Below, piece after piece: positions 7,615 through 17,700 of a stretch of 38,700 bases of DNA. Each line of letters opens with the position of its first letter. The stretch's first letter is position 1. The DNA is from Candidatus Palauibacter australiensis (lineage in GTDB: Bacteria; Gemmatimonadota; Gemmatimonadetes; Palauibacterales; Palauibacteraceae). The position numbers and the translations under genes were made by a program. The stretch spans positions 1 to 38,700 of the forward strand of contig JAPPBA010000098.1 of NCBI GenBank assembly GCA_026705295.1, given 5' to 3'. Under the pieces are notes generated by a model. The model was given only the letters and a program-made list of their open reading frames with translations, was not told where the DNA came from and made no database searches.

Positions 7615-8734
7615 GGGTCAGCCAGGCGCTGAAGCGCTCGTTCAGCGCGTCCTGGTTGTCCACCCAGAACTCCCAGTCGTTCCGCAGGGCGCGCGCGATG
7701 TTCTCGGGGCTCGTGGGCAGATGGGGCGCCATCTCGACGCCGGTCGCCAGGTGGGTCGTGACGAGCGGCTCTCCCGACCGGCGGGCCGGACCGTAGGAGA
7801 TCCGGCGCGCGACGGCCGCCAGCGATTCCCCCGTCGTCGCGAACGCAACGAAGCGGAGCGCGTTCTCCAGCCGCGGCGTCCCCGCCACGATGCTCAACTG
7901 ACCGTAGTCGAGCACCTGGCCGTCCCACACGATGACGAACGGCTGCTCCTCCAGGATCTGGGCGTTGAAGATGCGGCCGTTGTAGGCGGTGCTCATCACG
8001 ACTTCGCCGTCCGCGAGCATCTGCGGCGGCTGCGCCCCCGCCTCCCACCAGACGACCTGGTCCGCGATCGTATCCAGCTTGTCGAAGGCCCGGTCCAACC
8101 CCTCCGGCGTGCGCAGCACGGCGTAGACCTCGTCAAGCGGTACGTCGTCGGCGATGAGCGCGAACTCGAGGTTGACCTGAGGCACGCGACGCATGCCGCG
8201 GCGCCCCGGGAACTGCTCGAGGTCGAAGAAATCCGCCATCGTCGCGGGCCGCGCATCCGGGAAGAGGTCGGCGTTATACGCGTACACGGTGGAGTAGAAG
8301 AGCATCCCGGCCCCGCACTCCCCCTGCATCTCCGAATAGAAGTCCTCCCTCGCGGGGGTCCCGTCGGGGGCCGGCGGGAGCATGTCGATGTCGATCCTTT
8401 CCAGGAGGCCCTCGTCGCAACCGCGCATCGCATCGGCCATCTCGAGATCGACGACATCCCAGTAGACCGCTCCGACGTCGACCTGCGCCCGTATCTGGGC
8501 GAGGCCGCCGTTGTAGTCCTCCATGTCCACGCGAATCCCGGTCTCATCCATGAAGGGGACCTGGATGGCCCCGCGATACGCCCGCCCGTAGGAGCCTCCC
8601 CAGGAAACGGCCGTGATCGCCGGATCTTCCGGCGCCTGCGGCCCGCACCCGAGCGTGAACGCCGCCGCGCCGGCGAGGACGACGAGCGCCACGTTGTGCG
8701 GCGTGCGGACCGTAAACTTCCTGTTCGTATTCAT
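7604..8734 (-). CDS. Probable lipoprotein substrate-binding protein of the PotD-like importer (first of a tandem pair)
   Basis: The 376-residue protein starts at an ATG with a signal sequence ending LAGAAAFTLGCGPQ. C30 is a plausible lipidation site, although the residue three before it is Thr rather than the usual Leu. The mature protein has the same architecture as its neighbour at 6511-7614: ITAVSWGGSYGRA near the N-terminus, then GGLAQIRAQVDVG, FFDLEQFPGRRGMRR, and a conserved C-terminal WVDNQDALNERFSAWL. The two proteins differ mainly in the signal region and in scattered ligand-face positions. It lies 22 bp downstream of the ATPase gene and overlaps the next gene by 11 bp. Having one anchored and one soluble binding protein for one permease pair could broaden ligand range or simply be a recent duplication. 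Confidence 0.9.
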   Translation of the reverse strand: MNTNRKFTVRTPHNVALVVLAGAAAFTLGCGPQAPEDPAITAVSWGGSYGRAYRGAIQVPFMDETGIRVDMEDYNGGLAQIRAQVDVGAVYWDVVDLEMADAMRGCDEGLLERIDIDMLPPAPDGTPAREDFYSEMQGECGAGMLFYSTVYAYNADLFPDARPATMADFFDLEQFPGRRGMRRVPQVNLEFALIADDVPLDEVYAVLRTPEGLDRAFDKLDTIADQVVWWEAGAQPPQMLADGEVVMSTAYNGRIFNAQILEEQPFVIVWDGQVLDYGQLSIVAGTPRLENALRFVAFATTGESLAAVARRISYGPARRSGEPLVTTHLATGVEMAPHLPTSPENIARALRNDWEFWVDNQDALNERFSAWLTRAN

Positions 8735-8756
8735 CCGTTTCTCCGATCTGTCGCCG

Positions 8757-9899
8757 TCATGCGCGGCTCTGCTCGTCCCCTTCGAAGTCCAGCGCGCGGC
8801 AGTCGTTGACGGTCCAGCCGATGCGGACGGTGTCGCCCACCATCATGGCGCCGTGCCCCACGATGTTCGGGATCTTGGCCACGACGTCCCGGCTACCGCA
8901 GGCGGCCAGCCGCACGCGCAGGTGGTCGCCCAGAAAAGTCATGTCCTCGATGGTGGCCTCGACCACGTTGTGATAAAGACCCTCCTCGGGCTTGATCGCG
9001 ATCCGCTCGGGGCGGATCGAGAGCGTGACCGTGTCGCCGACCCCGCACGGTGCGATGCGAAAAGCCCGGATCCGCTCGCCCCCCACATCCACCTCGCACA
9101 GGTCATCCTCCACGAGCGCCACCTGGCCGTGCAGCCGGTTGTTCTCGCCGATGAAGCGGGCCACGAACGCGCGTTCGGGTTCCTCATAGAGCCCCTCCGC
9201 TCCGGCGATCTGCTCGATCCGGCCGCCGTTGAGGACGGCGATCCGATCCGACATCACCATGGCCTCCTGCTGGTCGTGGGTGACGTAGACGACGGTCACG
9301 CCCAGCCTCTGGTGGATGGAGCGGATCTCGTACTGCATCTCCTCGCGCAGACTGCGGTCCAGGGCGCCGAGCGGCTCGTCCATGAGCACGAGTTCGGGTT
9401 CGAATACGAGGGCCCGCGCGATGGCCACGCGCTGTTGCTGGCCGCCGGAAAGCTGGCCGGGCCGACGGTCCTCGAGGCCACCGAGGCGGACGAGATCGAG
9501 CGCACGCTCGACGCGCTCGCGGCGCCGTTCCTCGGCGACACCTCGCACTTCCAATGGAAACGCGAGGTTGGCGCCCACCGTCATGTGCGGAAAGAGGGCA
9601 TAGTTCTGGAACACCATCCCGATCCCGCGCTTGCGGGGCGGAAGGTCCTGGACGGAGCGCCCTCCGATGCGGATCGCGCCGGACGTCGCGGTCTGAAAGC
9701 CCGCGAGCATCATCAGGATGGTCGTCTTCCCCGAACCGGAAGGACCGAGCAGGGTCACGAATTCGCCCCTGCCGATTCCGAGGTTCAGGTCGTCCACCAC
9801 CAGGGTGCGGCCGTCGTAGCTCTTGCTCACGCCCTCGAACTCCACGTGCGCGGTCGGGCTGTGACGGTCGCTCGCCGCACCGTTGGGACCCGCGATCAT
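8757..9899 (-). CDS. ABC transporter ATP-binding protein, PotA-like
   Basis: The 380-residue ATPase shows all canonical motifs: Walker [10 protein letters not shown] (catalytic Lys about K58), Q-loop [11 protein letters not shown], signature [15 protein letters not shown], Walker [13 protein letters not shown] and switch His in VTHDQQEA. The C-terminal ~120 residues form a TOBE-type regulatory domain ([17 protein letters not shown]), as in PotA and other CUT1/polyamine-type ATPases. It energises import through the two permeases downstream. The reading frame stays open to 10280, but that extension is antisense to the start of the DUF3500 gene and has no homology pattern, so I take ATG 9899. 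It is the first gene of the five-gene operon, so the promoter should lie in 9900-10029, shared divergently with the DUF3500 gene; I could not pick a confident promoter. Confidence 0.94.
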   Translation of the reverse strand: MIAGPNGAASDRHSPTAHVEFEGVSKSYDGRTLVVDDLNLGIGRGEFVTLLGPSGSGKTTILMMLAGFQTATSGAIRIGGRSVQDLPPRKRGIGMVFQNYALFPHMTVGANLAFPLEVRGVAEERRRERVERALDLVRLGGLEDRRPGQLSGGQQQRVAIARALVFEPELVLMDEPLGALDRSLREEMQYEIRSIHQRLGVTVVYVTHDQQEAMVMSDRIAVLNGGRIEQIAGAEGLYEEPERAFVARFIGENNRLHGQVALVEDDLCEVDVGGERIRAFRIAPCGVGDTVTLSIRPERIAIKPEEGLYHNVVEATIEDMTFLGDHLRVRLAACGSRDVVAKIPNIVGHGAMMVGDTVRIGWTVNDCRALDFEGDEQSRA

Positions 9900-10029
9900 C
9901 TGGCGATTCTGCCTTGTTGTTCGGAATATGGGATGGTGGTCAGCCCCGATCGGGATCGACCAACTTGAAGCCGGCGGCGCCAATCCGCGAGTCCGCGCGG
10001 CGGACGCTGTCTTGAGCGGAGGAGGAACG

Positions 10030-11073
10030 ATGAAGATCAGGAATCGGACGGCCGGACGGGTCACGTGGGCGACCTGCCTGCTCGTGCCCGCGGTCGCGCT
10101 CGCGCTGGCGACGGGAGGAGAGCCGGGCGCGAAGATGAACTCGGCCTCCGCCGCACAGGCCTTCATCTCCCTCCTCGATGAAGCGGGACGGGAGAAGGCG
10201 CTCTTCTCCCTCGAGGACGAGGAGCGCTTCAACTGGCACTTCGTCCCGAGGGCCCGGAACGGACTGCCCCTCGCCGACATGACGACAGAGCAGCGCGGCG
10301 CCGCCCACGATCTCCTTCAGGCCACCATGAGCAGCCAAGGCTTCCTGAAGGCCAGCGCGATCATCGAACTGGAGCGCATCCTCGGACTCCTGGAGGGACG
10401 GCCCGAGCGCCGGGACCCGGAGAACTACTACGTCGCGATCTTCGGCGACCCGTCGGGGGACGGGCCGTGGGCGTGGCGGTTCGAGGGACACCACCTCTCC
10501 CTCAACTTCTCGTCACCTTCGGGCGTGCTCACGGTGACGGGGCCCGCATTCATGGGCGCGAACCCGGCCCGCGTGCCGTCGGGCCCGAAGGCGGGCTGGC
10601 GACCGCTGGGGCGGGAGGAAGACCTGGCCCGGGCGCTGATGCGGAGCTTCACTGCGGAACAGCGCGAGCGCGCGACGATCGCGACCGAGGCTCCCAGCGA
10701 CATCCTCACCGGGAACGACCGCGAGGCCCGGCTCGACGCGTTCGAGGGTCTTCCCGCCGATGCCATGACGGCAGGGCAGCGCGCGATCCTGTTCGAGATC
10801 GTTCAGGAGTACGCCGGGAACGCGGCGGCGGGCGCCGACTGGATGGCCCGGGTCGAAAGCGAGATTCCGGCGAGCGACATCCACTTCGCCTGGGCGGGAA
10901 CGCTCGAACCCGGCGAGGGACACTACTACCGGGTCCACGCCCCGGTCTTCCTGATCGAGTACGACAACACGCAGAACGACGCGAATCACGTCCACTCGGT
11001 GTGGCGGGATCTGGAGAACGACTTCGGGGGCGACGCGCTGGCGCGCCACTACGAGGAGTCCGACCACCACTGA
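10030..11073 (+). CDS. Secreted DUF3500-family protein of unknown function
   Basis: The 347-residue protein has a Sec signal (WATCLLVPAVALALATGGEP). The mature sequence matches what I know of the DUF3500 family: an early FNWHFVPRARNGLPL block, the FGDPSGDGPWAWRFEGHHLS block with LNFS after it, and the C-terminal FLIEYDNTQNDANHVHSVWR. These His- and Asp-rich conserved stretches suggest a metal-dependent or redox enzyme, but no activity is established for the family to my knowledge. The start ATG 10030 is preceded by GGAGGAACG, an excellent ribosome-binding site, while the frame upstream to 9883 has none. It stands alone on the plus strand between two minus-strand operons, and the C-terminus ends in a short acidic/His tail (EESDHH). 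Confidence 0.88.
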   Translation: MKIRNRTAGRVTWATCLLVPAVALALATGGEPGAKMNSASAAQAFISLLDEAGREKALFSLEDEERFNWHFVPRARNGLPLADMTTEQRGAAHDLLQATMSSQGFLKASAIIELERILGLLEGRPERRDPENYYVAIFGDPSGDGPWAWRFEGHHLSLNFSSPSGVLTVTGPAFMGANPARVPSGPKAGWRPLGREEDLARALMRSFTAEQRERATIATEAPSDILTGNDREARLDAFEGLPADAMTAGQRAILFEIVQEYAGNAAAGADWMARVESEIPASDIHFAWAGTLEPGEGHYYRVHAPVFLIEYDNTQNDANHVHSVWRDLENDFGGDALARHYEESDHH

Positions 11074-11128
11074 GTGGGCGCGGCGGACCCGGTCCCGCGC
11101 GGGGGTCGGCGCCGGCGCGGCGGGTTCC

Positions 11129-13561
11129 CTACCGCCCGATGAGCCCCAGGAAGCGGGGATGCTCGCGCACGCGCTCGAAGTCGTCCGCGTTCGGCAGGGT
11201 GCGCCGTCGTCCGGGATTGAGTTCGACCGCCCGCTCCAGGGCGTCGAAGGCGTCCTCCTCGCGCCCGTCGTCGAGCAGGAGCGCGGCCAGCGTTACCCAC
11301 GCGTTGTCGTTCTCCGGCGACCTGGCCGAGGCGTCGCGCGCGAGCGCCAGGGCGCCCTGCAGATCGCCGTCCCGCCGCAGCCGCGAGGCTTCGCGCAGCA
11401 TCTGGCCCGAACGGTACATGTTGAGGACCCGGCGCAGTTCGGCGAGCGGTTCGTCGTGGTCGTCCACGCGGATGTCGACGACGCGGTCGCTGTAGCCCCC
11501 GTTGACCCGCGGCGCCACGACGAGGATGGCGCCGGATTGCATGCCGCGCGCATCGCCGCCGGCCGCCTGCGCGGCGTCGAGCGCGTCCATCAGCCGCTCC
11601 GCGAGCGGTCCCGTGGACGATTCGAACGAGGCCGCCATCGCGTCGACCACCTCGGGCCCGGTGAGGATGTTCCCCTGCGCGCAGTAGTCCACGCCGCACC
11701 TGTGGCCCTTCCAGTCGCTCGCGCCGGCGCCGGTCCAGGCGGCCGTCCTTCCCTGCTGGTCGAGGATGGCGACCTGGCGGCGGTCCCGGCCCTCGTCGCT
11801 CCCGACCATCATCTCGAGGGCCTCCTCCGGCGAGTAGCCGGCCTGCAGGAGCTCGATGCCGATGGCCCCGTACATGGGGTTCGCGGCGGCCTGGTGGGCG
11901 ATGATCACGAGTCCGCCCTTGGCGTGCATGGCGCGGTTCCCGGCCCCGAACGCCTTCGACTGCACGCCCATCCCCAGCTCGCCGGTCGCGGGATCGCGCC
12001 CGATGATCGAGTACGTGCCGAGGTAGTTCGGGTCGAAGAGCGCCGCGGCCCCGGATGTCGGAACCATGCGGGGCTCGGGGGCCGCCTCGGGCGAAGCCCA
12101 GGCGCCGCCCAGCGCGCGATGGACCGCCAGCCGCGCGAGGGCCAGGTCTCGCGTCGCACCCGCCAGCGCCGCCTCGACGTTCAGAAGCGTGCGCAGGGCG
12201 TCAAGATAATCGGTGTAGCCCACGACCCCGGACTCGTACCGCTGCGACTGCAGCTCCATCGTCGCCAGTGCCTCCTCGCGCTGGGAGGCGAGGAACGCGT
12301 GCCGCCGCGTCTCGTTCTCCAGACCCGCGAGGGCGGTTTCGACTTCGTTCACCGCCGTCACCACGGTCCGTCCGTACATGTGGGCGGCCTCATCGAAGCG
12401 GCCCTCGGCCAGCGCGAGGTTGTTCCGGAGCCGACCGGCCTGGAAGATGGGCGCGGTCAGGTTCGTGATCAGGTTCGTGAACCATTGCTGCACGTCGAAG
12501 AGTTCCCCGGCGTCCGCGCTTGCGAGCCCGATGGAACCGGAGAGCGAGAGCGACGGAAGCAGTTGGGCCCGGCGCGCGCCGATGCTGTAGCGGGCCGCGT
12601 CCAGCCGCTGGCCCGCCGCCCTCACGTCGGGCCGCTGGAGCAGGAGATCCGCCGGGATCCCGGCGGGGACGGGGTCCGCCGCCAGTTGCGGCGCGAGGGA
12701 GTCGGGCAGGATCGCCTCGACATCCTCCCGATAGCCACCCAACAGAACGGCCAGCCGTGCCTCGGCGCTCGTGAGCTGCGTCTCGATCTGCGGCAGCCCC
12801 GCCTGCGTGTTCCTGAGGTCCTGGCGGACCTGTGACAGCGTCCACGAGTCGATCAGGCCGCGATCGTAGCTGGTCGAGGCCAGCGACTCGCGTTCGAGCA
12901 GCACCTCCACCGTCTCGCGGGTCAGTTCGGTCTGACGCCGCAGGCTGACGATGTCGAAGTACGTGGTGATGGTCTCGGCCAGGATGCCGATCCGCGCCGC
13001 ATGGAAATCCGACTCCGAGGCCAGGTATTCCGACCCCGCCGCCCGCGCGTCGTTGCGGGCGCGCCCCCAGAAGTCCAGTTCCCAGGCGAAATCGGCGCTG
13101 ACCGAGTAGGTCGTCAGATCGATTCTGTCCGGAAACACGAAACCGGCGATCGAATCCCCCGGACCACCCAGCCCGAGGGCCTGTATCTGCGCGCCAATGC
13201 CGGCGTCCGTCGGCGTGTCGGTATCGGTGACGTTCCCGCTCGCCCCCACGCTCGGGAAGAGGTCGGCCCGCGCGATGCGCGCCCGCGCGCGAGCCTGCCG
13301 AACGCGCGCAACGCCCGCGGCGAGGTCGAAGTTGGAGGCAAGCACGGAATCGACCACGGCATCGAGCACCGGATCGCGGAACGTCGTCCACCACTCCAGC
13401 GGCTCATACGTCCCCGGCTGCAGGTCGGCCGCAAAATCCTCCGGCATCTCTGCCACCGGCTCCGGAAGGGACGGCCCCGGGGCCAGCGAACAGGCGGAGA
13501 GCAGCAGCAGCGGGACGGCCCCCGCCGGTTTCGTCAGACGCGGTACTCCGGTGCGCGCCAT
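11129..13561 (-). CDS. Fusion: TolC/OprM-type outer-membrane efflux lipoprotein + DUF1028 (Ntn-hydrolase fold) + TPR-like tail
   Basis: One uninterrupted 810-residue frame. Residues 1-24 are a lipoprotein signal with lipobox LSAC (C24). Residues ~40-488 form a complete outer-membrane factor of the NodT/OprM class: EWWTTFRDPVLDAVV, the DFAWELDFWGRARN hallmark, two TolC repeats, LLQRPDVRAAGQRLDAAR, and a natural end at ALGGAW. A ~27-residue linker follows. From T516 (GTYSIIGRDPATGELGMGVQ) to about 735 is a full DUF1028 domain, including AANPMYG, GRDRRQVAILD and GGDARGMQSGAILVV. The last ~75 residues (DGDLQGALALARDAS, ALERAVELNPG) look like TPR helices. The outer-membrane factor's C-terminus faces the periplasm, so the added domain would be periplasmic. 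It starts 7 bp after the TorF-like gene. No RND pump or adaptor gene is nearby. I do not know this architecture from characterised proteins. Confidence 0.9.
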   Translation of the reverse strand: MARTGVPRLTKPAGAVPLLLLSACSLAPGPSLPEPVAEMPEDFAADLQPGTYEPLEWWTTFRDPVLDAVVDSVLASNFDLAAGVARVRQARARARIARADLFPSVGASGNVTDTDTPTDAGIGAQIQALGLGGPGDSIAGFVFPDRIDLTTYSVSADFAWELDFWGRARNDARAAGSEYLASESDFHAARIGILAETITTYFDIVSLRRQTELTRETVEVLLERESLASTSYDRGLIDSWTLSQVRQDLRNTQAGLPQIETQLTSAEARLAVLLGGYREDVEAILPDSLAPQLAADPVPAGIPADLLLQRPDVRAAGQRLDAARYSIGARRAQLLPSLSLSGSIGLASADAGELFDVQQWFTNLITNLTAPIFQAGRLRNNLALAEGRFDEAAHMYGRTVVTAVNEVETALAGLENETRRHAFLASQREEALATMELQSQRYESGVVGYTDYLDALRTLLNVEAALAGATRDLALARLAVHRALGGAWASPEAAPEPRMVPTSGAAALFDPNYLGTYSIIGRDPATGELGMGVQSKAFGAGNRAMHAKGGLVIIAHQAAANPMYGAIGIELLQAGYSPEEALEMMVGSDEGRDRRQVAILDQQGRTAAWTGAGASDWKGHRCGVDYCAQGNILTGPEVVDAMAASFESSTGPLAERLMDALDAAQAAGGDARGMQSGAILVVAPRVNGGYSDRVVDIRVDDHDEPLAELRRVLNMYRSGQMLREASRLRRDGDLQGALALARDASARSPENDNAWVTLAALLLDDGREEDAFDALERAVELNPGRRRTLPNADDFERVREHPRFLGLIGR

Positions 13562-13568
13562 CGCGTGC

Positions 13569-14285
13569 TCAGGGCGCGATGCTGAAGCCGAACACCAGAT
13601 GCGCCCGGTCCTGGTCGGGATTCAGGATGTACGCGACGCTCACCGGCACGGCGAAGGTGTCCGTGATCGCGAGGTCCTTGCTCGCCGTGACCCCCATGTT
13701 GACCACGGCCGCTTCGTCGGTGCCGTAGAAGTCGCTCTCGCCGCCCACGAAACCCAGGTGCAGCCCGACATCCACTCCCGACATCTCGAACGGCACGCCC
13801 ACCTCCGCGTACAGCACGCTGCTCTCGGTAAGCATGCCTCCGAAGAGGGAGATCGGGAACGTCTCCGGACCTGAGAAGGCGAGCGACATCTCCACCGTGT
13901 GCGACGCGCCGGCCCCAAAACCCGTCCGGGCGTCGGGCGAGGGGAAGTAGTAGTCGGTGATTCCGACCGCGACGGAGAGGCCCGATTCGGACGTCACCGT
14001 GTAGGTCGCCCAGAGATCGTTCTCGTTGGCGGAAGCGCCCGACGCGGAGATGGAGTACGAACCCCACGCGCCGAACTCGAGCCCCCCGGCCCCGAAGGTG
14101 ACCGCCGGTTGCACGGCCATGGATTCGCCGAAGTCGACGCCGCGCCACACGTAGCGGCTCACGACGTCGGCCCCGATCGAGACGGCTTGGCCCCACGCGG
14201 GGACGGCGAAGGCGAAGAGGGCCGCGACGGCAGCGACGAGCCGGAGGCCCCGGAACCGGAACGAATCAACGCGGATCACGGACAC
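13569..14285 (-). CDS. TorF-family (Gcw_chp) putative outer-membrane porin
   Basis: The 238-residue protein has a Sec signal (LVAAVAALFAFAVPAWGQ) and a mature part rich in alternating beta strands ending in the C-terminal aromatic/hydrophobic pattern of a beta barrel (HLVFGFSIAP). The early VVSRYVWRGVDFGES motif is the hallmark of the TorF / Gcw_chp family of small predicted porins. Their substrate is unknown; from memory such genes sometimes sit beside ammonium-transporter genes, which would fit the Amt gene in this same operon. The start is GTG at 14285, preceded by GAGGAG at good spacing, and it overlaps the transglutaminase stop by 10 bp. The gene ends 7 bp before the efflux-DUF1028 fusion, so the two outer-membrane proteins are likely co-expressed. 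Confidence 0.83.
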   Translation of the reverse strand: MSVIRVDSFRFRGLRLVAAVAALFAFAVPAWGQAVSIGADVVSRYVWRGVDFGESMAVQPAVTFGAGGLEFGAWGSYSISASGASANENDLWATYTVTSESGLSVAVGITDYYFPSPDARTGFGAGASHTVEMSLAFSGPETFPISLFGGMLTESSVLYAEVGVPFEMSGVDVGLHLGFVGGESDFYGTDEAAVVNMGVTASKDLAITDTFAVPVSVAYILNPDQDRAHLVFGFSIAP

Positions 14286-15163
14286 GATTCTTCTCCTCTT
14301 TCAATGGTGACCCGGGTGCGGAGCATCGACTCCGCCGAACCCCGGAATACGCCGCGAGTGGGCGGCACATCGGCATAATCGCGGCCCACCGCGACCCGCA
14401 CATGGCGCACATCGCATTGTGTGTCGTTCGTCGGATCGAAGCCGACCCATCCCAGGCCGGGAAACCAGCTCTCGACCCAGGCGTGGCTTTCGCCGCTCGT
14501 CACACCACCGCCGTTCCCGCCGCCGCCGTTCCCGCTGTCGGGACCCAGATAGCCGGAGACGTAGCGGGTCGGGATCCCCCAGCCACGCAGGATCGAGGCC
14601 ATGACATGAGCGTAGTCCTGGCACACACCCTCGCGGCTCTCGAGGATGCGCTCGATCGGCGAATCCACGGCGGTCGTACCTGGAATATAATCAAACGACT
14701 CGTGAAGCCGGCTTCGCAGGGTCGTGGCGGTCGCCAGCGGGTCGGCCCCGCGTTCGAGGCCGCAGCTCTCGATGAAATCGGCGAGGAGCGGCGAGGAGCG
14801 GACGAAACGGCTGGGTTGCAGCATCAGCCCGAGTTCGGGAGCGCTCGCCGCCGCGCCGATCCGAGCCCACGCCTCTTCCCCGACCTGCAGGGGAATCTCA
14901 GGTGTCGGGCCCACCTCCACGGTCGAACGTCCGACGATCGAGAGACGGCGATGCGCGCCGGGGCGATCGAAGAAGTGGCCCCGGTTGTGAAAGGGTCCTT
15001 CGAATTCGAACACGGGACCGGACGGGTCGGTCTCGATCACGAACCCGCGCACGACCTGTGTTCGATCCTGCACGGGGTGCAGATAGAGCGTCATGACGGA
15101 CGCCCGCACCGGCGCGCTGTACACGAACTCGACCGCGTGTTCGATCGTGTAGCGCGCGATCAT
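14276..15163 (-). CDS. Bacterial transglutaminase-like cysteine protease/amidase
   Basis: The 295-residue protein carries the N-terminal beta domain of bacterial transglutaminase-like proteins (RYTIEHAVEFVYSAPVRAS, then LHPVQDRTQ) and the papain-like transglutaminase core. The catalytic triad is visible as C181 in GVCQDYAHVM, H227 in ESHAWVESWFP and D243 in GFDPTND. A glycine-rich insert GGGGNGGG precedes the His strand. Proteins of this group accompany alpha-E and circularly permuted ATP-grasp genes in many bacteria and are thought to cleave or rearrange amide bonds made by the ATP-grasp enzyme; no reaction has been shown to my knowledge. The ATG at 15163 overlaps the alpha-E stop as ATGA. 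A longer frame to 15529 is only the alternative-frame shadow of the alpha-E gene. There is no signal peptide, so it is cytoplasmic. Confidence 0.93.
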   Translation of the reverse strand: MIARYTIEHAVEFVYSAPVRASVMTLYLHPVQDRTQVVRGFVIETDPSGPVFEFEGPFHNRGHFFDRPGAHRRLSIVGRSTVEVGPTPEIPLQVGEEAWARIGAAASAPELGLMLQPSRFVRSSPLLADFIESCGLERGADPLATATTLRSRLHESFDYIPGTTAVDSPIERILESREGVCQDYAHVMASILRGWGIPTRYVSGYLGPDSGNGGGGNGGGVTSGESHAWVESWFPGLGWVGFDPTNDTQCDVRHVRVAVGRDYADVPPTRGVFRGSAESMLRTRVTIERGEESCP

Positions 15164-16152
15164 GACGGGAGCCCCGCGGTCACCGGGTAGTCGACGTACG
15201 TGGCCTGCACGAGGTCGTGCAGCGTCCGGCTGTCGCGTGTCAGAGAGCCGAAGACCCCGGATGCGGCATCGGGGGCGGTATCGGGGGCGGCATCCGCCTC
15301 GCCCGGGTCGAGTTCGAGGGCCGCCGCGATGCGAAGCGCCAGACGGTGCGGCGCGGCGAGCGGCGGGCGTCCGCCGGCCGGGTCGATGCCGCGCAGCGTG
15401 GATCCGATCCGGCCGGTCGCGTAGTGCAGCGAATGGGAAACCTCCGGGTTCCGCATCAGAAAGCCGAGTACGGAGGTGCGCTGCAGCCTGAGCGACCGGT
15501 CCCGGCGGTAGGGTTCGAAGGCGCCGCACACGCGCAGCAGGTCGGCCCAGGAGAGGACCAGGCCGTCACCGTGCGGCCGCGCGATTCGATCCCACACGTC
15601 GAGCAATACGATCTGCTGCTGCAACCGTTCCACGTAACGGCCGAGTTCGAGGAAGCGCCACGCATCGTCGCGCGCCATGGTGGCGTCCACGACCCCGGCG
15701 AGGAGGCGGAGCCGGTCGATGGCCTGGCTGACCAGGCTAACGGGCCCTTCGCCCCATACCTCGGCGAACTCCGTCTCCTCGAGCCACAGGTACCCCTGGT
15801 TCAGGCACACCCACACGCGCAGGGGCAGCCGGGGCCGGATCTCCCTGGCGTTCTCCCGCGCCATCCCCCAGCACGAAATCACCGACGCCGGGTTCGTCGT
15901 GTCCTCGACGAGGCCGCCCGTCAACGTGTAGGCATCCGCGATGAGGAAGGCTTCGGCCTCGTCCACATCGGCCGGCGCCTGGGGAGGGGGCTGACTCAGG
16001 GCCCGGTAAACGACGCGCCATCCGAGGGCGAGTTCATCGGCATCCGCATCCACGAGCCGGGTCAGCTGATACTCGAGCAGGCGGGCCGTGTTTTCGGTCC
16101 GTTCCGCGTAACGGCCAAGCCAGTAGAAGTTCGCCGCCATCCGGGCTAGCAT
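15160..16152 (-). CDS. Alpha-E domain protein (DUF403)
   Basis: The 330-residue, mostly helical protein begins MLARMAANFYWLGRYAERTE, the signature opening of the alpha-E family (DUF403), and keeps the family's NPASVISCWGMARENAREIR and WRFLELGRYVERLQQQ blocks. Alpha-E proteins occur next to, or fused to, circularly permuted ATP-grasp enzymes and are assumed to be partners in a peptide or amide-ligation system of unknown product. Here it lies 24 bp downstream of the ATP-grasp gene and overlaps the transglutaminase start by 4 bp. A short acidic region (EADAAPDTAPDAAS) near residue 300 looks like a disordered linker. It is probably a cytoplasmic, non-catalytic or poorly understood partner. Confidence 0.93.
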   Translation of the reverse strand: MLARMAANFYWLGRYAERTENTARLLEYQLTRLVDADADELALGWRVVYRALSQPPPQAPADVDEAEAFLIADAYTLTGGLVEDTTNPASVISCWGMARENAREIRPRLPLRVWVCLNQGYLWLEETEFAEVWGEGPVSLVSQAIDRLRLLAGVVDATMARDDAWRFLELGRYVERLQQQIVLLDVWDRIARPHGDGLVLSWADLLRVCGAFEPYRRDRSLRLQRTSVLGFLMRNPEVSHSLHYATGRIGSTLRGIDPAGGRPPLAAPHRLALRIAAALELDPGEADAAPDTAPDAASGVFGSLTRDSRTLHDLVQATYVDYPVTAGLPS

Positions 16153-16176
16153 CGTCCGTCGCCTCTCACCCGGCCG

Positions 16177-17676
<1,500 letters not shown>

Positions 17677-17700
17677 CGAACGCCTCCCTTGGGCGGACGT

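Noticed and set aside
9900-10280. N-terminal extension of the ABC ATPase frame
   Set aside because: Antisense to the DUF3500 gene start and without a recognisable domain; ATPase homology starts just after residue 1 of the 9899 start.
11129-13561. A complete RND or MacAB efflux pump
   Set aside because: Only the outer-membrane factor is present; no adaptor or inner-membrane pump gene adjoins it.
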